A stretch of 64,000 nt of DNA from Burkholderia sp. USMB20 (GTDB lineage Bacteria > Pseudomonadota > Gammaproteobacteria > Burkholderiales > Burkholderiaceae), in the NCBI RefSeq assembly GCF_000949135.2, contig NZ_JTAN02000013.1, positions 1-64,000 on the forward strand, read 5' to 3'. The notes under the pieces were generated by a model, which was given only the letters and a program-made list of their open reading frames with translations, was not told the origin of the DNA and did no database searches. Positions 43,166 through 52,595 of this stretch are shown here, piece after piece (positions within the stretch are counted from its first letter, which is position 1; each line of letters opens with the position of its first letter). Made by a program: the position numbers and the translations under genes.

Positions 43166-44203
43166 ATGGCCCTGTCCGCCCCGGATGCCGCGCGCCAGCT
43201 GAACAAGGCGACGGTATCGTCCGCGTATGCGCTGTTCATGCTGATGCTCGCCGAGGAGCGCGGCATCGATGGCGGCCGGATTCTCGCGGGCTCGGGCGTC
43301 GAGCGCGAGCGGCTCGCGCAGCCCGACGCGCGCATCACGCCGCTGCAGCAGGCGGCGATCGTGTTCAACCTGCTCGAGGCGACGGGCGATCCGTCGATCG
43401 CGATCGAGATCGGCCTGCGCAGCAGCCTCACGAAATCCGGGCTGATCGGCTTCGGGCTGATGAGTTGCGCAACGCTCGGCGAGGCGATCGCGCTCGGCAT
43501 CCGCTACCTGCCGACGCGCGTGCCGTTCTTTTCGGTGCGGCTCGCCCAGCTCGACGGGATCGTCGACATCGACGTGCGCGAGGCGTTTCCGCTCGGCCGG
43601 CTGCGCCAGTTCGCGGTGGAAAACTTCCTGGTCGAGACGGCGATCCTGTTCAACTCGCTGCTCGATCCCGCGCCGGGGCGCACGCTGCAGTCGCGTGCGG
43701 AGCTGCATTTCGAATGGCCCGAGCCGCCGTGGTTCGAGCGCTATCGCGCGCGGCTGCCGCGCTGTCATTTCGACGCGAGCGCGAACCGTATCCGCTGCGA
43801 CGCCGCGCTGCTCGACGAGCCGATCGGCACCGCGAACGCGCAGACCGCGCAGATGATCGTCCAGCAATGCGAGGCCGAACTCGCGCGGCTCGGCTATGCG
43901 GAAAGCATCGTCGAGCGCGTGCGCAACCTGCTGATCTGCGGCGAGACCGGTTATCCGTCGGTGGACGAAATCGCGCGCGAACTGCATGTGTCGGCGCGCA
44001 CGCTCAAACGCAAGCTCGCGGAATTCGGTGCGACCTATTCGGCGCTGCTCGACGAGATCCGGCTGCGCGATGCGCTCCGGTTGCTCGAGGGCACGCGCCT
44101 GCCGGTCGACGAGATCGCGGCGCGGGTCGGCTATACCGACCGCGCGAATTTCACGCGTGCGTTCAAGCGCTGGACCGGCGTCGCGCCGAGCGAGCGGCGC
44201 TGA
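43166..44203 (+). CDS. AraC-family transcriptional regulator (OruR/ArgR-like)
   Basis: A 345-aa regulator. The N-terminal arabinose-binding-like domain of the PF12625 type (LLEATGDPSIAIEIGLRS) is followed by a C-terminal AraC double helix-turn-helix (DEIARELHVSARTLKRKL, then ARVGYTDRANFTRAFKRW). Relatives often sit beside lipid or hydroxy-fatty acid genes. ATG at 43166; an upstream start at 43109 is less likely. Confidence 0.9.
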   Translation: MALSAPDAARQLNKATVSSAYALFMLMLAEERGIDGGRILAGSGVERERLAQPDARITPLQQAAIVFNLLEATGDPSIAIEIGLRSSLTKSGLIGFGLMSCATLGEAIALGIRYLPTRVPFFSVRLAQLDGIVDIDVREAFPLGRLRQFAVENFLVETAILFNSLLDPAPGRTLQSRAELHFEWPEPPWFERYRARLPRCHFDASANRIRCDAALLDEPIGTANAQTAQMIVQQCEAELARLGYAESIVERVRNLLICGETGYPSVDEIARELHVSARTLKRKLAEFGATYSALLDEIRLRDALRLLEGTRLPVDEIAARVGYTDRANFTRAFKRWTGVAPSERR

Positions 44204-44288
44204 CGGCGCGCCGGGCGGCGCGGGCCGGTGCCGGTCGTGCGCCCGGCGTCGATGAATCGATCATTCGATCCATCGGTCGATGGACCCG

Positions 44289-45338
44289 TCAGACGATCGC
44301 CACCCAGTTCGCCCCGCGGCCGCCCGGCACGCGGGCGTGCAACGCCAGCGTGCCGTCGTCCGGCGCGATCGCGTACACCGATACGTATTCCGACTGCTCG
44401 CCGCACGCGACGAGCCAGCGTCCCGACGGATCGATCGCGAAGCCGCGCGGCTGCGTTTCGGTGGCCGTCGCGTGTACGGGGTCGAAGGCGCCGTCCGCAT
44501 CGTGGCGATAGCAGAGCAACTGGCTCGACGTGCGTTCGCTCACATACGCGAAGCGCTCGTCGGGCGTCAGGTGGAGATCGGCAGCCCACACGGCGGGCCC
44601 GGTCGGCGCGGGTGGGCGCGCATGGCCTTGCGCGAGGCCGGCGACGGCCGGGTGGCGCGCGCTGACCCGTGCGTCGCCGAGGCGGCCGCTGTCGGCGTCG
44701 CGTGCGAAAGTCGCGAGCGTCGCCTGGAATTCGCTGACCGCGACCAGCATCCGGCCGTCGCGCGCGAAGCGCAGGTGGCGCGGCCCGAAGCCGCCCGGCA
44801 CGCGCGTTTCGCCGTGCTCGACCGCACGCAGGCCGCCGGCATCCTCGATCAGCGCGAACGTGAAGATCCGGTCCGAGCCGAGCGAGCTCACGTACGCGAA
44901 GCGGTTGTCCGGCGACACGACGACCGCATGTGCGTTCGCGATGCCGTGCGCGACCTGCAGCGCTGCGCCGTCGCCGTCGCGCACGCGCGCGGCGTCGTAG
45001 AGGCTCAGCGAATTCCCGCCGTACGACGCGCCGAGCAGCCAGCGGCCGCTGCGGTCGAGCGACAGGTAGGCGAGGCTCGCGTCGATCGCGGTCGCGCCGA
45101 TGCGGGCGAGCGCGCCGGTGGCCGCCGCGACGCGGAACGCGACGATCGTCGGCTGCTCGCCGCGCGTCGCGACGTACAGCCGCGCGCGATCGGGCTGCAC
45201 GGCGACCGGCATCGCGACGTCGCCGGCCGGGTAGCGGGCGAGCGGCGCGAGCGTGCCGTCGGACGTGAGCGAGAACGTGGCGAGGTCGCCGTCGACGGCA
45301 TTCGGGACGACGACGGTCAGGCGGTCAGTGTTCGGCAT
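44289..45338 (-). CDS. Lactonase family beta-propeller protein (6-phosphogluconolactonase-like)
   Basis: A 349-aa seven-bladed propeller of the PF10282 family, with repeats such as PDRARLYVATRG, PDNRFAYVSSLGSDRI and PDERFAYVSERTSSQ. Members hydrolyse 6-phosphogluconolactone or other sugar lactones. The start overlaps the end of the MFS remnant by 14 bp, so it was once the second gene of a transporter-lactonase operon. It ends convergent with the AraC gene. Confidence 0.88.
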   Translation of the reverse strand: MPNTDRLTVVVPNAVDGDLATFSLTSDGTLAPLARYPAGDVAMPVAVQPDRARLYVATRGEQPTIVAFRVAAATGALARIGATAIDASLAYLSLDRSGRWLLGASYGGNSLSLYDAARVRDGDGAALQVAHGIANAHAVVVSPDNRFAYVSSLGSDRIFTFALIEDAGGLRAVEHGETRVPGGFGPRHLRFARDGRMLVAVSEFQATLATFARDADSGRLGDARVSARHPAVAGLAQGHARPPAPTGPAVWAADLHLTPDERFAYVSERTSSQLLCYRHDADGAFDPVHATATETQPRGFAIDPSGRWLVACGEQSEYVSVYAIAPDDGTLALHARVPGGRGANWVAIV

Positions 45339-45635
45339 GGCGGAGCATTGCGGTGTGCGTGAAGGACTCGTCGGCCGGCAGGCCGCGCGGCGGATCGCTG
45401 CGCCGGCGCGTACGCGCGAACGGCGCGGCGACCGTGGCGACTAGGAACGCGATCGCGAGCGCATCCCGGCCGCCCGCGATCGAACCCGTATGTTGCTTCA
45501 GATAGCCGAAGGCCGTCGGCAGCGGTCGATATCGTTCGCGATGAACATGATCGGCACGAGCGGCAGCACGTGCCATTTCACTTTCGAGACGGCGGATGCG
45601 AGCGGGGCGCGGCCGGGCAGGGCGGGCGAGGTCAA
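45325..45635 (-). pseudogene. MFS transporter gene reduced to its two ends by an internal deletion
   Basis: From a TTG at 45635 (GGAGA upstream) one frame reads like an anion:cation-symporter-type MFS N-terminus (SAVSKVKWHVLPLVPIMF, then IANDIDR) and soon hits a stop. A different frame, from about 45515 to 45325, reads like the C-terminal end of the same family (FGYLKQHTGSIAGG, then an AIAFLVATVAAPFAR helix). The middle, about 330 residues, is missing and the join is out of frame. The fragment still precedes the lactonase gene and has an operator-like palindrome upstream. Confidence 0.75.
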
Positions 45636-45707
45636 GGGAGTCTCCGGGCGGGCGGCGAACGGGGCAGCGGCCCGCGTTCGCGTCGGGTGGGGATCTAAGT
45701 AGTATGT

Positions 45708-45719
45708 TGTCGTATGACA
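45708..45719. promoter_or_regulatory. GntR-type operator candidate upstream of the MFS remnant
   Basis: TGTC-GTAT-GACA is a perfect 4-bp-arm palindrome embedded in TTGTCGTATGACAT, the TNGTNNNACNA style bound by FadR-subfamily GntR regulators. It lies about 75 bp before the remnant's start. No gntR gene is in the window. Confidence 0.4.
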
Positions 45720-45911
45720 TGGTACGCCTGAGATCCTGATATGACGTCACGGGTTTACCCCGAATATATCCGAATATCGGGAAATGCCGGGAGGTTGTCT
45801 CCGTGCGCAATCACATCTGATGACGGATGACGTGGGTGGGCAGGCGTGCCGCTCGGTGCTTCCCTGCGGCGCACTTCGCCCCGGCAAGCGGCCGGCTTCG
45901 TGCGCGGCCCG

Positions 45912-47099
45912 CTATGCCATCGACACGACGCTGTTCAGCAGCATCTTCACCAGCACGGCCTGCCGTGTCGCGCCCGTCTTCGCGAAGATTCCGCGCAGAT
46001 GCGCACGGGCGGTGTTCTTCGTGATGCCGGTCGCGGCGGCCGCTTCGTCGAGCGTCAGGCCGTCGACGAGCAGTAGCGCGATCTCGGTTTCCATCGGCGT
46101 GAGGCGAAACAGCCGGTGCAGCATGTCGCGCGAGGTCTGGGGCGACGACGCCGGATCGCGGACGAACACCGCGACGGCCGGCCGGTGCTGGCGGTCCTCC
46201 GCGCCGTGAAAGGGCGCGAGCGGGCGCAGCAGCACGTTCAACGGCATCGCGCCGCCGGGGCGCGACAGCGTGGTGGCCTCGATGCGGCCGAGCGCACCCG
46301 CGCGGAAATGCTCGAGCGCGGCCTGCAGCGCCTTCTGCAGCCGGCGCTCGTCGAGCGGGCACGACGCATGGAGCCGCTCCTGGCGCAGGCACAGGCCGTC
46401 CTGCTGCTCGAACAGCCGCTCGGCGATGCGGTTGTGCTTGATCACGCGACCGTCCTCGTCGAGGATCGCGGTGCCGACGTCGAGCCGGTCGACCGTGCCC
46501 GCGTACAGCGCGCGTTCGGCGTCGAGCACGTCGAGCGCCGCGTGCAGCTCGACCGCGCGCTGCAGGTGCGGCAGCAGCGTCGCGACCTGCGCGCGTTCGG
46601 CCGCGTCGAAGTCGCGCGCATGATGCGGGCGGCTCACGAAGAACGCGCACTCGACGCCGCGCTCGCCGCGCAGATTCGCACCGAGGATGAAGCGCAGGTC
46701 GAGCGGCTGCAGGTATTGCCGGTAGAAATCGTGCGCGCACCAGCGTGTCGCGCCGAACAGCGTGTCGGCCGTGAACACCTGGCCGGGCGGGTGGTCGAGA
46801 AACGGGCACAGCGCGTAGAACTCTTCGCTGTACGACGGTTCGCCGGGCAGCAGCGGGCCGTGGGTCGATGCGTTGATGATGAGCCCGCGCCGCGTGCCGC
46901 GCGGGCTGCGCAGCACGAGCGTCGTGAAGCTCGCGTCGAGCCGCACGCGCATCGCTTCGAGAAAGCCCGCCCAAGGCGTCGTCTCGGACGGGCCCTGATA
47001 GACGAGCCCGAGCCACGCGCTGAGTTCGCGGGCCGTCCATGCCGCGTCGTCGAAGCTGTCGTGTGCGGCCGTGTCGCCGGGCGCCAGCGCGATCCGCAT
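45912..47099 (-). CDS. LuxR-type (FixJ/NarL helix-turn-helix) regulator of the sulfation cluster
   Basis: A 395-aa regulator. The C-terminal HTH domain (about 330-390) reads RLTPMETEIALLLVDGLTLD and ATGITKNTARAHLRGIFAKT. The long N-terminal part has no receiver or acyl-homoserine-lactone domain; residues 200-290 (AGTVDRLDVGTAILDEDGRV) look PAS-like and may bind a ligand. An 18-bp dyad of the same kind as at cysD, the DUF1214 gene and the SRPBCC gene lies upstream of its own start, so I infer that it activates all four units, including itself. Confidence 0.85.
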   Translation of the reverse strand: MRIALAPGDTAAHDSFDDAAWTARELSAWLGLVYQGPSETTPWAGFLEAMRVRLDASFTTLVLRSPRGTRRGLIINASTHGPLLPGEPSYSEEFYALCPFLDHPPGQVFTADTLFGATRWCAHDFYRQYLQPLDLRFILGANLRGERGVECAFFVSRPHHARDFDAAERAQVATLLPHLQRAVELHAALDVLDAERALYAGTVDRLDVGTAILDEDGRVIKHNRIAERLFEQQDGLCLRQERLHASCPLDERRLQKALQAALEHFRAGALGRIEATTLSRPGGAMPLNVLLRPLAPFHGAEDRQHRPAVAVFVRDPASSPQTSRDMLHRLFRLTPMETEIALLLVDGLTLDEAAAATGITKNTARAHLRGIFAKTGATRQAVLVKMLLNSVVSMA

Positions 47100-47138
47100 G
47101 CTCGTGTTCTCCTGGGTCGGGGTGAATGCTCCCGAGCC

Positions 47139-47182
47139 AGCATACCGACCGGCCAGCCGCCCGCGTCATCCGAACGGAGTAG
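47139..47182 (-). promoter_or_regulatory. Predicted operator and promoter of the luxR-type gene
   Basis: On the minus strand CTACTCCGTTCGGATGAC (47165-47182) resembles the cluster dyad, with its centre 32 bp before TATGCT (47139-47144), a good -10 hexamer. The start codon is 40 bp further on. This is the weakest of the four sites in sequence but has the best -10. Confidence 0.5.
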
Positions 47183-47232
47183 ACGACGCGGGCCGTGCCG
47201 GAGCGACGCAGCGTGCGTCGCGCTGGCGCCGC

Positions 47233-49146
47233 TTACGCGGTGCGTTCGCGCAGCAGGTACGCGACGATCCGTTCCGCCGCGGCCTCCGGCGACTCGGCCA
47301 CCGTATCGATGCGCAGTTCCGGCTGCGCCGGCGGCTCGTACGGCGAGTCGATGCCCGTGAAGTGCTTCAGTTCGCCCTTGCGCGCCTTCTTGTACAGCCC
47401 CTTCGGATCGCGTTCCTCGGCGACCGCGAGCGGCGTGTCGACGAACACTTCGACGAACTCGTCGGGACGAACCAGCGCGCGCGCCATGTCGCGTTCCGCG
47501 CGGAACGGCGAGATGAACGACACGAGCGTGATGAGCCCGGCATCGAGCATCAGCCGCGCGACTTCGGCCACGCGCCGGATGTTCTCCACGCGATCGGCCT
47601 CGGTGAAGCCGAGATCGCGGTTCAGGCCGTGCCGCACGTTGTCGCCGTCGAGCAGGTACGTGTGCTTGCCGAGCGCATGCAGGCGCCGCTCGACGAGGTT
47701 CGCGATCGTCGACTTGCCCGCGCCCGACAGCCCGGTCAGCCATACGATGCGCGGCGTCTGCGCCTTCTGCACCGCGCGCGCGTCGCGGTCGACGTCGACG
47801 GCCTGCCAGTGCACGTTGTGCGCGCGGCGCAGCGCGAAGTGCAGCATCCCGGCGCCGACCGTGTCGTTGGTGAAGCGGTCGATCACGATGAAGCCGCCGG
47901 TGTGGCGATTCAGGTCGTACGGATCGAACGCGACGGGCCGGTCGAAGCTCAGGTTGCACACGCCGATCTCGTTCAGCGCGAGCGTGCGCGCGGCGAGATG
48001 CTCGCGCGTGTTCACGTCGATCTTGTACTTCGGCGTCGCGCAGGTCGCGCCGACCGTCTGCGTGCCGAGCTTCACGAGATACGGCCGGCCCGGCAGCAGC
48101 GGTTCGTCGTGCATCCACACGAGCGTCGCCTCGAACTGGTCGGCGACTTCCGGTGGCGCGTCGGCACGCGCGATCATGTCGCCGCGACTGATGTCGATCT
48201 CGTCGGCGAGCGTGAGCGTCACCGCTTCGCCGGCGCGCGCGACATCGGCTTCGCCGGCCGGCGTGATCACCGACGCAACGCGGCTCTCCTTGCCGGACGG
48301 CAGCACGCGCACGCGTTCGCCGACGCGCACTTCGCCCGACGCGATGCTGCCGGCATAACCGCGGAAGTTCAGGTGCGGACGGTTGACCCATTGCACGGGC
48401 AGCCGGAACGGTTCGTCGCGCGTCACGCGCTCGACGAGCGGCAGCGTGTCGAGATGCCGCATCAGCGGCGGGCCCGCGTACCACGGCATCCGAGCGCTCG
48501 ATGTGATCACGTTGTCGCCGCGCAGCGCGGACATCGGAATGCTGACGATTTCGTCGAGGCCGAGTTCGGCTGCGAACGCGCGGTAGTCGGCGTCGATACG
48601 CTCGAACACGGCGCGGTCGTAGTCGACCAGGTCCATCTTGTTGATCGCGAGCACGACGCGCTTGATGCCGATCAGCGCGACGAGATGGCTGTGGCGGCGC
48701 GTTTGCGTGAGCACGCCCTTGCGCGCGTCGATCAGTATCACCGCGAGATCGGCGGTCGACGCGCCGGTGATCATGTTGCGCGTGTACTGCTCGTGGCCTG
48801 GGGTGTCGGCGACGATGAACTTGCGTCGTGCGGTCGCGAAGAAGCGGTATGCGACGTCGATCGTGATGCCCTGTTCGCGCTCGGCCGACAGGCCGTCGAC
48901 GAGCAGCGCGAAATCGAGTTCGCCGCCTTGCGTGCCGACCTTCTTCGAATCGGCTTCGAGCTGGGTCAACTGGTCGTCGAACAGCATGTTCGATTCGTAG
49001 AGCAGGCGGCCGATCAGCGTGCTCTTGCCGTCGTCGACGCTGCCGCACGTGATGAAGCGCAGCAGGTCCTTCGTTTGCGCATCGTCGGCGTGCATGTCGG
49101 GCGTCGTGTGCGCAAGTGCCTCGGGGGCGGTGAGAACGTGTGCCAT
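47233..49146 (-). CDS. cysNC: Bifunctional sulfate adenylyltransferase large subunit / APS kinase (CysN-CysC fusion)
   Basis: A 637-aa NodQ-like fusion. Residues 25-450 are the CysN GTPase: [15 protein letters not shown] (G1), [12 protein letters not shown] (G3) and NKMD (G4). They energise APS synthesis with CysD. From about 455 the APS kinase domain carries [33 protein letters not shown] and the [10 protein letters not shown] loop, giving PAPS, the sulfate donor for sulfotransferases. Assimilation alone does not require a kinase in many Burkholderia, so a fusion next to a sulfotransferase points to sulfation. The ATG shares a base with the cysD stop (TGATG). Confidence 0.94.
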   Translation of the reverse strand: MAHVLTAPEALAHTTPDMHADDAQTKDLLRFITCGSVDDGKSTLIGRLLYESNMLFDDQLTQLEADSKKVGTQGGELDFALLVDGLSAEREQGITIDVAYRFFATARRKFIVADTPGHEQYTRNMITGASTADLAVILIDARKGVLTQTRRHSHLVALIGIKRVVLAINKMDLVDYDRAVFERIDADYRAFAAELGLDEIVSIPMSALRGDNVITSSARMPWYAGPPLMRHLDTLPLVERVTRDEPFRLPVQWVNRPHLNFRGYAGSIASGEVRVGERVRVLPSGKESRVASVITPAGEADVARAGEAVTLTLADEIDISRGDMIARADAPPEVADQFEATLVWMHDEPLLPGRPYLVKLGTQTVGATCATPKYKIDVNTREHLAARTLALNEIGVCNLSFDRPVAFDPYDLNRHTGGFIVIDRFTNDTVGAGMLHFALRRAHNVHWQAVDVDRDARAVQKAQTPRIVWLTGLSGAGKSTIANLVERRLHALGKHTYLLDGDNVRHGLNRDLGFTEADRVENIRRVAEVARLMLDAGLITLVSFISPFRAERDMARALVRPDEFVEVFVDTPLAVAEERDPKGLYKKARKGELKHFTGIDSPYEPPAQPELRIDTVAESPEAAAERIVAYLLRERTA

Positions 49147-50042
49147 CAGAAATATCCCTCCTGTTTCTTCTTTTCCATCGAACCGGCCGAATCGCTGTCG
49201 ATCAGCCGTCCCTGGCGCTCGGACGTGCGCGTGTCGCGCATCTCCTGCAGGATGTCGTCGAGCGAGCTCGCGTCGCTGTCGATCGCGCCCGTCAGCGGAT
49301 AGCAGCCGAGCGTGCGAAAGCGCACCTTGCGCATCTGCGGCACTTCGCCGTCGCGCAGCGGCAGGCGTTCGTCGTCGACCATGATCAGCGCGCCGTCGCG
49401 CTCGACCACCGGCCGCTCCTTTGCGTAGTAGAGCGGAACGATCGGAATGTCGTGCAGCCGGATGTATTGCCAGATGTCGAGTTCGGTCCAGTTGGAAATC
49501 GGGAATACGCGCAGGCTTTCGCCGCGGCGCTTGCGCGCGTTGTACAGCGACCAGAGTTCGGGACGCTGGCGCTTCGGATCCCAGCGGTGCTGCTCCGAGC
49601 GCAGCGACACGATGCGCTCCTTCGCGCGCGATTTCTCCTCGTCGCGGCGCGCGCCGCCGAACGCGGCGTCGAAACCGTAGTGGTCGAGCGCCTGCTTGAG
49701 CCCCTGCGTCTTCCACACGTCGGTGTGCACGGCCGAGCCGTGCGTGAACGGATTGATGTCGTTCGCGACGCCGTCGGGGTTCACGTGCACGCGCAGGTCG
49801 AGGCCGAGGCGCGCGGCCGTCTCGTCGCGAAACGCGATCATCTCGCGAAACTTCCACGTCGTATCGACGTGCAGCAGCGGAAAGGGCGGCTTCGCCGGGT
49901 AGAAGGCCTTCATCGCGAGATGCAGCATGACCGAGCTGTCCTTGCCGATCGAATAGAGCATCACCGGGTTTTCGCTTTCCGCGACCACCTCGCGCATGAT
50001 GTGGATGCTTTCGGCCTCCAGTCGCTCCAAGTGGGTCAACAT
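49146..50042 (-). CDS. cysD: Sulfate adenylyltransferase small subunit CysD
   Basis: A 298-aa PAPS-reductase-fold ATP pyrophosphatase-type subunit that forms APS from ATP and sulfate. The PP-loop reads [12 protein letters not shown] (about residues 31-42); also [25 protein letters not shown] and the C-terminal [18 protein letters not shown] end seen in all CysD proteins. It is the first gene of cysD-cysNC and is divergent from the DUF1214-sulfotransferase operon, with a 213-bp control region between them. Confidence 0.95.
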   Translation of the reverse strand: MLTHLERLEAESIHIMREVVAESENPVMLYSIGKDSSVMLHLAMKAFYPAKPPFPLLHVDTTWKFREMIAFRDETAARLGLDLRVHVNPDGVANDINPFTHGSAVHTDVWKTQGLKQALDHYGFDAAFGGARRDEEKSRAKERIVSLRSEQHRWDPKRQRPELWSLYNARKRRGESLRVFPISNWTELDIWQYIRLHDIPIVPLYYAKERPVVERDGALIMVDDERLPLRDGEVPQMRKVRFRTLGCYPLTGAIDSDASSLDDILQEMRDTRTSERQGRLIDSDSAGSMEKKKQEGYF

Positions 50043-50105
50043 CGTTCGTCTCCTTGTTGCATGCCGGCGCCGCGCGACATGTGCGGCGTTTCGTGCATGA
50101 CGCCA

Positions 50106-50226
50106 ACGGTATCGAGCGAGGGCGGTGCCGTTCTTCGTCCGGGTGGACTAACACGCGGCGCGGCGGGCAGCGGATCTTTCCTTAGTCCACCCGGACGAAG
50201 TGGCGCGCGAGGCGCTCGCTTAAGGT
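50106..50226. promoter_or_regulatory. Divergent control region with a perfect 19-bp inverted repeat
   Basis: CTTCGTCCGGGTGGACTAA at 50133-50151 and its exact reverse complement at 50182-50200 face each other across 30 bp. Each arm is itself a dyad (TTNGTCC-N4-GGACNAA), so each can bind a dimer. On the minus side TACCGT (50106-50111) lies 34 bp from the left dyad centre; on the plus side TAAGGT (50221-50226) lies 33 bp from the right one. This is the spacing expected for an activator overlapping the -35 position. Confidence 0.7.
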
Positions 50227-50255
50227 GAACGCTCGACCATCGGCGGAGACGACAC

Positions 50256-51365
50256 ATGACGGACGACACACGCGCCACGCAGTTGCTTTCGGGCCAGACC
50301 TGGGCCGATTTCTGCGACACCCTGAAACGCAGCGGCGAGCAGATCCTGCGCGCCGAGGCGCCGGACGATCCGCTCACGCGCGCGGAAGGATTCCGCTACC
50401 TGAGCCGGCTGATGCGCATCGCGCTCGAAATGCACGTCGAGTTCGCGGACGGCGCGTGGCCCGGCTTCTTCTCGCCGTCGCACGAGACCGCGAAGATCGG
50501 CGCCGACAATCCGGACAACCTGTACCAGTACGCGCGCCTCGACGGCCGCTGCGAATATCGCGTGACGGGGCGGCGCGGCACGGTCGCATACCTGAGCTTC
50601 GGCACGCAGAAGGGCGGTTACGAGACGGACGGCAAGATGCTTCAGACGGGTTTTCTCGACGCGAAGCAGCTCGAGCTCGCGCCGGACGGCAGCTTCGAGA
50701 TCGTGCTGAGCGAAACGCCGCGCGCGGGCAACTGGGTGCGCATGGAGCCCGGCACGAACGCGCTGCTCGTGCGCCAGACTTTCCTCGACCGGCGCGCGGA
50801 GACTCCCGCGCAATTGAAGATCGAACGCATCGGCGCGCACGACCGGCCCGCGCCGCTCGACCCGCTCGTGCTGCAGGGCGGCCTCACGCGCGCCGCGCAG
50901 TTCGTCGAGCAGACGGCGAAGCTGTTTGCCGACTGGGCCGCGAGCTACGGCTCGCACGTAAACGCGCTACCGCCTGCGGACCAGGCGCTGTGCCAGTCGG
51001 TCGGCGGCGATCCGAACATCTACTATTACCACTCGTGCTGGTCGCTCGCCGACGACGAGGCGCTCGTGATCGATGTCGACACGGTGCCCGACTGCGATTT
51101 CTGGAACGTGCAGCTCAACAACTACTGGATGGAGTCGCTCGACTACCGGCACTTCGACATCTGCGTGAACAAGCACAGCGCGCGGCTGAATGCGGATGGC
51201 GGCGTGACGGTGGTGGTCGCCGCGTCGCGGCCGGGCGGCGCGAACTGGCTCGATACGGCCGGGCATCGCACCGGCACGATCTGCTGGCGCTGGGTCGGCG
51301 CCGCGCAGCCGGTGCATCCGCGCACGCGCGTCGTCAAGCTCGCCGCGCTGAAGGAGGCCGCATGA
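50256..51365 (+). CDS. DUF1214 domain protein of the sulfation operon
   Basis: A 369-aa cytoplasmic protein, no signal peptide. The C-terminal DUF1214 domain includes IYYYHSCWSLADDEALVIDV, WNVQLNNYWMESLDYR and a closing NWLDTAGHRTGTICWRW. Function unknown. Relatives occur beside sulfotransferases, SDRs and NTF2-like proteins in mycobacteria and sphingomonads, to my knowledge without an assigned reaction. Start ATG 50256 with GGAG 8 nt upstream. It is the first gene of a four-gene unit; the stop overlaps the sulfotransferase start by 4 bp (ATGA). Confidence 0.85.
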   Translation: MTDDTRATQLLSGQTWADFCDTLKRSGEQILRAEAPDDPLTRAEGFRYLSRLMRIALEMHVEFADGAWPGFFSPSHETAKIGADNPDNLYQYARLDGRCEYRVTGRRGTVAYLSFGTQKGGYETDGKMLQTGFLDAKQLELAPDGSFEIVLSETPRAGNWVRMEPGTNALLVRQTFLDRRAETPAQLKIERIGAHDRPAPLDPLVLQGGLTRAAQFVEQTAKLFADWAASYGSHVNALPPADQALCQSVGGDPNIYYYHSCWSLADDEALVIDVDTVPDCDFWNVQLNNYWMESLDYRHFDICVNKHSARLNADGGVTVVVAASRPGGANWLDTAGHRTGTICWRWVGAAQPVHPRTRVVKLAALKEAA

Positions 51366-52555
51366 ACGCGCCGCTCGACCCGATCCGCGCGCAGCTCGAC
51401 GCCGACGCGCTGATCGACGAGGCCGTGTCGCGCACGGGCGGCCTCACCGCGTTCGGCGACGGCCCGTATCGCGAGGCGCTCGACGTGATGTGCGCATCGC
51501 TGAGCGACGAAGCGAAGCTGTCGGCGCGCGGTGTGGCGATGATGCGCGAGAAACTCATGGGCCAGCTCGTGAACCGGCTCGTTATCGAGGATTACTTCGG
51601 CCGTCATCCGGAGATCGCCGACATCGAGATCGATGATCCGCTCGTGATCGTCGGGCTGCCGCGCACCGGCACGACGCTGCTGCAGCGGCTGCTCGCGGTC
51701 GACCCGCGCTTTTATTCGGCCGCGTGGTGGGAAACGCGCTATCCGGCGCCGCTCGCCGGCGAGACGCTCGGCGCGCCGAGCGTGCGCATCGCGCGCGCGC
51801 AGGCCGAGGTCGCGACGATGATCGACTGCATTCCGCAGATCCTCGCGATCCATCCGCTCGACGCGATGCTCGCCGACGAGGAGTTCATGCTGATGGAGCA
51901 TTCGTTCGTGTGCGCGATGGATTCGTACGCGAACGTGCCGGGCTATACGGCGTGGCTCGCGAAGCAGGACCTGACGCCGGTCTACACGTACCTGAAGCGG
52001 ATGCTGCAGTTCCTGCAGTGGCAGAAGGCGCAACGCGGCGTTGCGCCGGCCGCGCGCTGGCTGCTGAAGACGCCGCAGCATCTGCATGCGCTCGACGTGC
52101 TGTGCCGCGTGTTTCCGCGGGCACAGGTCGTGCTCACGCATCGCGACCCGGCGCAGACGATTCCGTCGATGGCGAGCATGGCGCACACGCTGTGGCAGAT
52201 GTATGCGGACGACCCGGATCCGCGCACGGTCGGCGCGCAGTGGAACGCGGGGATGGCGCGCGCGATCGGCGCGGCGATGGCGGCGCGCGACGCGCTGCCG
52301 GCCGAGCGCTTTCTCGACGTGCGTTTCGAGGACACGGTGTCGGATCCGCTCGGCGTGGCCGAAGCCGTGTACCGCTTCGCGGGCATGTCGCTCGATGCGC
52401 CGCAGCGCGCGGCGATGACGGCCTGGATGGCGCGCAACGGGCGCGACAAGCGCGCCGCGCACGATTACTCGATCGCGCGCTTCGGCTTCACCGATGCGCA
52501 ACTGGCGCACGACTTCGCCGCGTATCGCGCGCGGCACCTGCGGGCGGCCGGCTGA
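51362..52555 (+). CDS. PAPS-dependent sulfotransferase family protein
   Basis: A 397-aa enzyme of the Sulfotransferase_3 type. The 5'-phosphosulfate loop is seen as VIVGLPRTGTTLLQRLLAVD (about residues 95-114). The 3'-phosphate-binding Arg/Ser region appears as RAQVVLTHRDPAQTIPSMAS (about 256-275). A His in the acceptor pocket is the usual catalytic base, but I cannot place it safely. It moves sulfate from PAPS to a hydroxyl of an unknown, probably lipophilic, acceptor. The PAPS supply is encoded by cysD-cysNC just opposite. Translationally coupled to the DUF1214 gene. Confidence 0.88.
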   Translation: MNAPLDPIRAQLDADALIDEAVSRTGGLTAFGDGPYREALDVMCASLSDEAKLSARGVAMMREKLMGQLVNRLVIEDYFGRHPEIADIEIDDPLVIVGLPRTGTTLLQRLLAVDPRFYSAAWWETRYPAPLAGETLGAPSVRIARAQAEVATMIDCIPQILAIHPLDAMLADEEFMLMEHSFVCAMDSYANVPGYTAWLAKQDLTPVYTYLKRMLQFLQWQKAQRGVAPAARWLLKTPQHLHALDVLCRVFPRAQVVLTHRDPAQTIPSMASMAHTLWQMYADDPDPRTVGAQWNAGMARAIGAAMAARDALPAERFLDVRFEDTVSDPLGVAEAVYRFAGMSLDAPQRAAMTAWMARNGRDKRAAHDYSIARFGFTDAQLAHDFAAYRARHLRAAG

Positions 52556-52595
52556 CGGCGCGCCCGCGAGACGAACCATAACCAGGAGACAACCC

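Noticed and set aside
45490-45702. Plus-strand 70-codon ORF over the MFS remnant
   Set aside because: Antisense to the remnant, with no recognisable domain; the minus-strand fragments match a known family on both sides of the deletion.
47071-49302. A 743-codon plus-strand frame opposite cysNC
   Set aside because: Antisense shadow; cysNC carries intact GTPase and kinase motifs.
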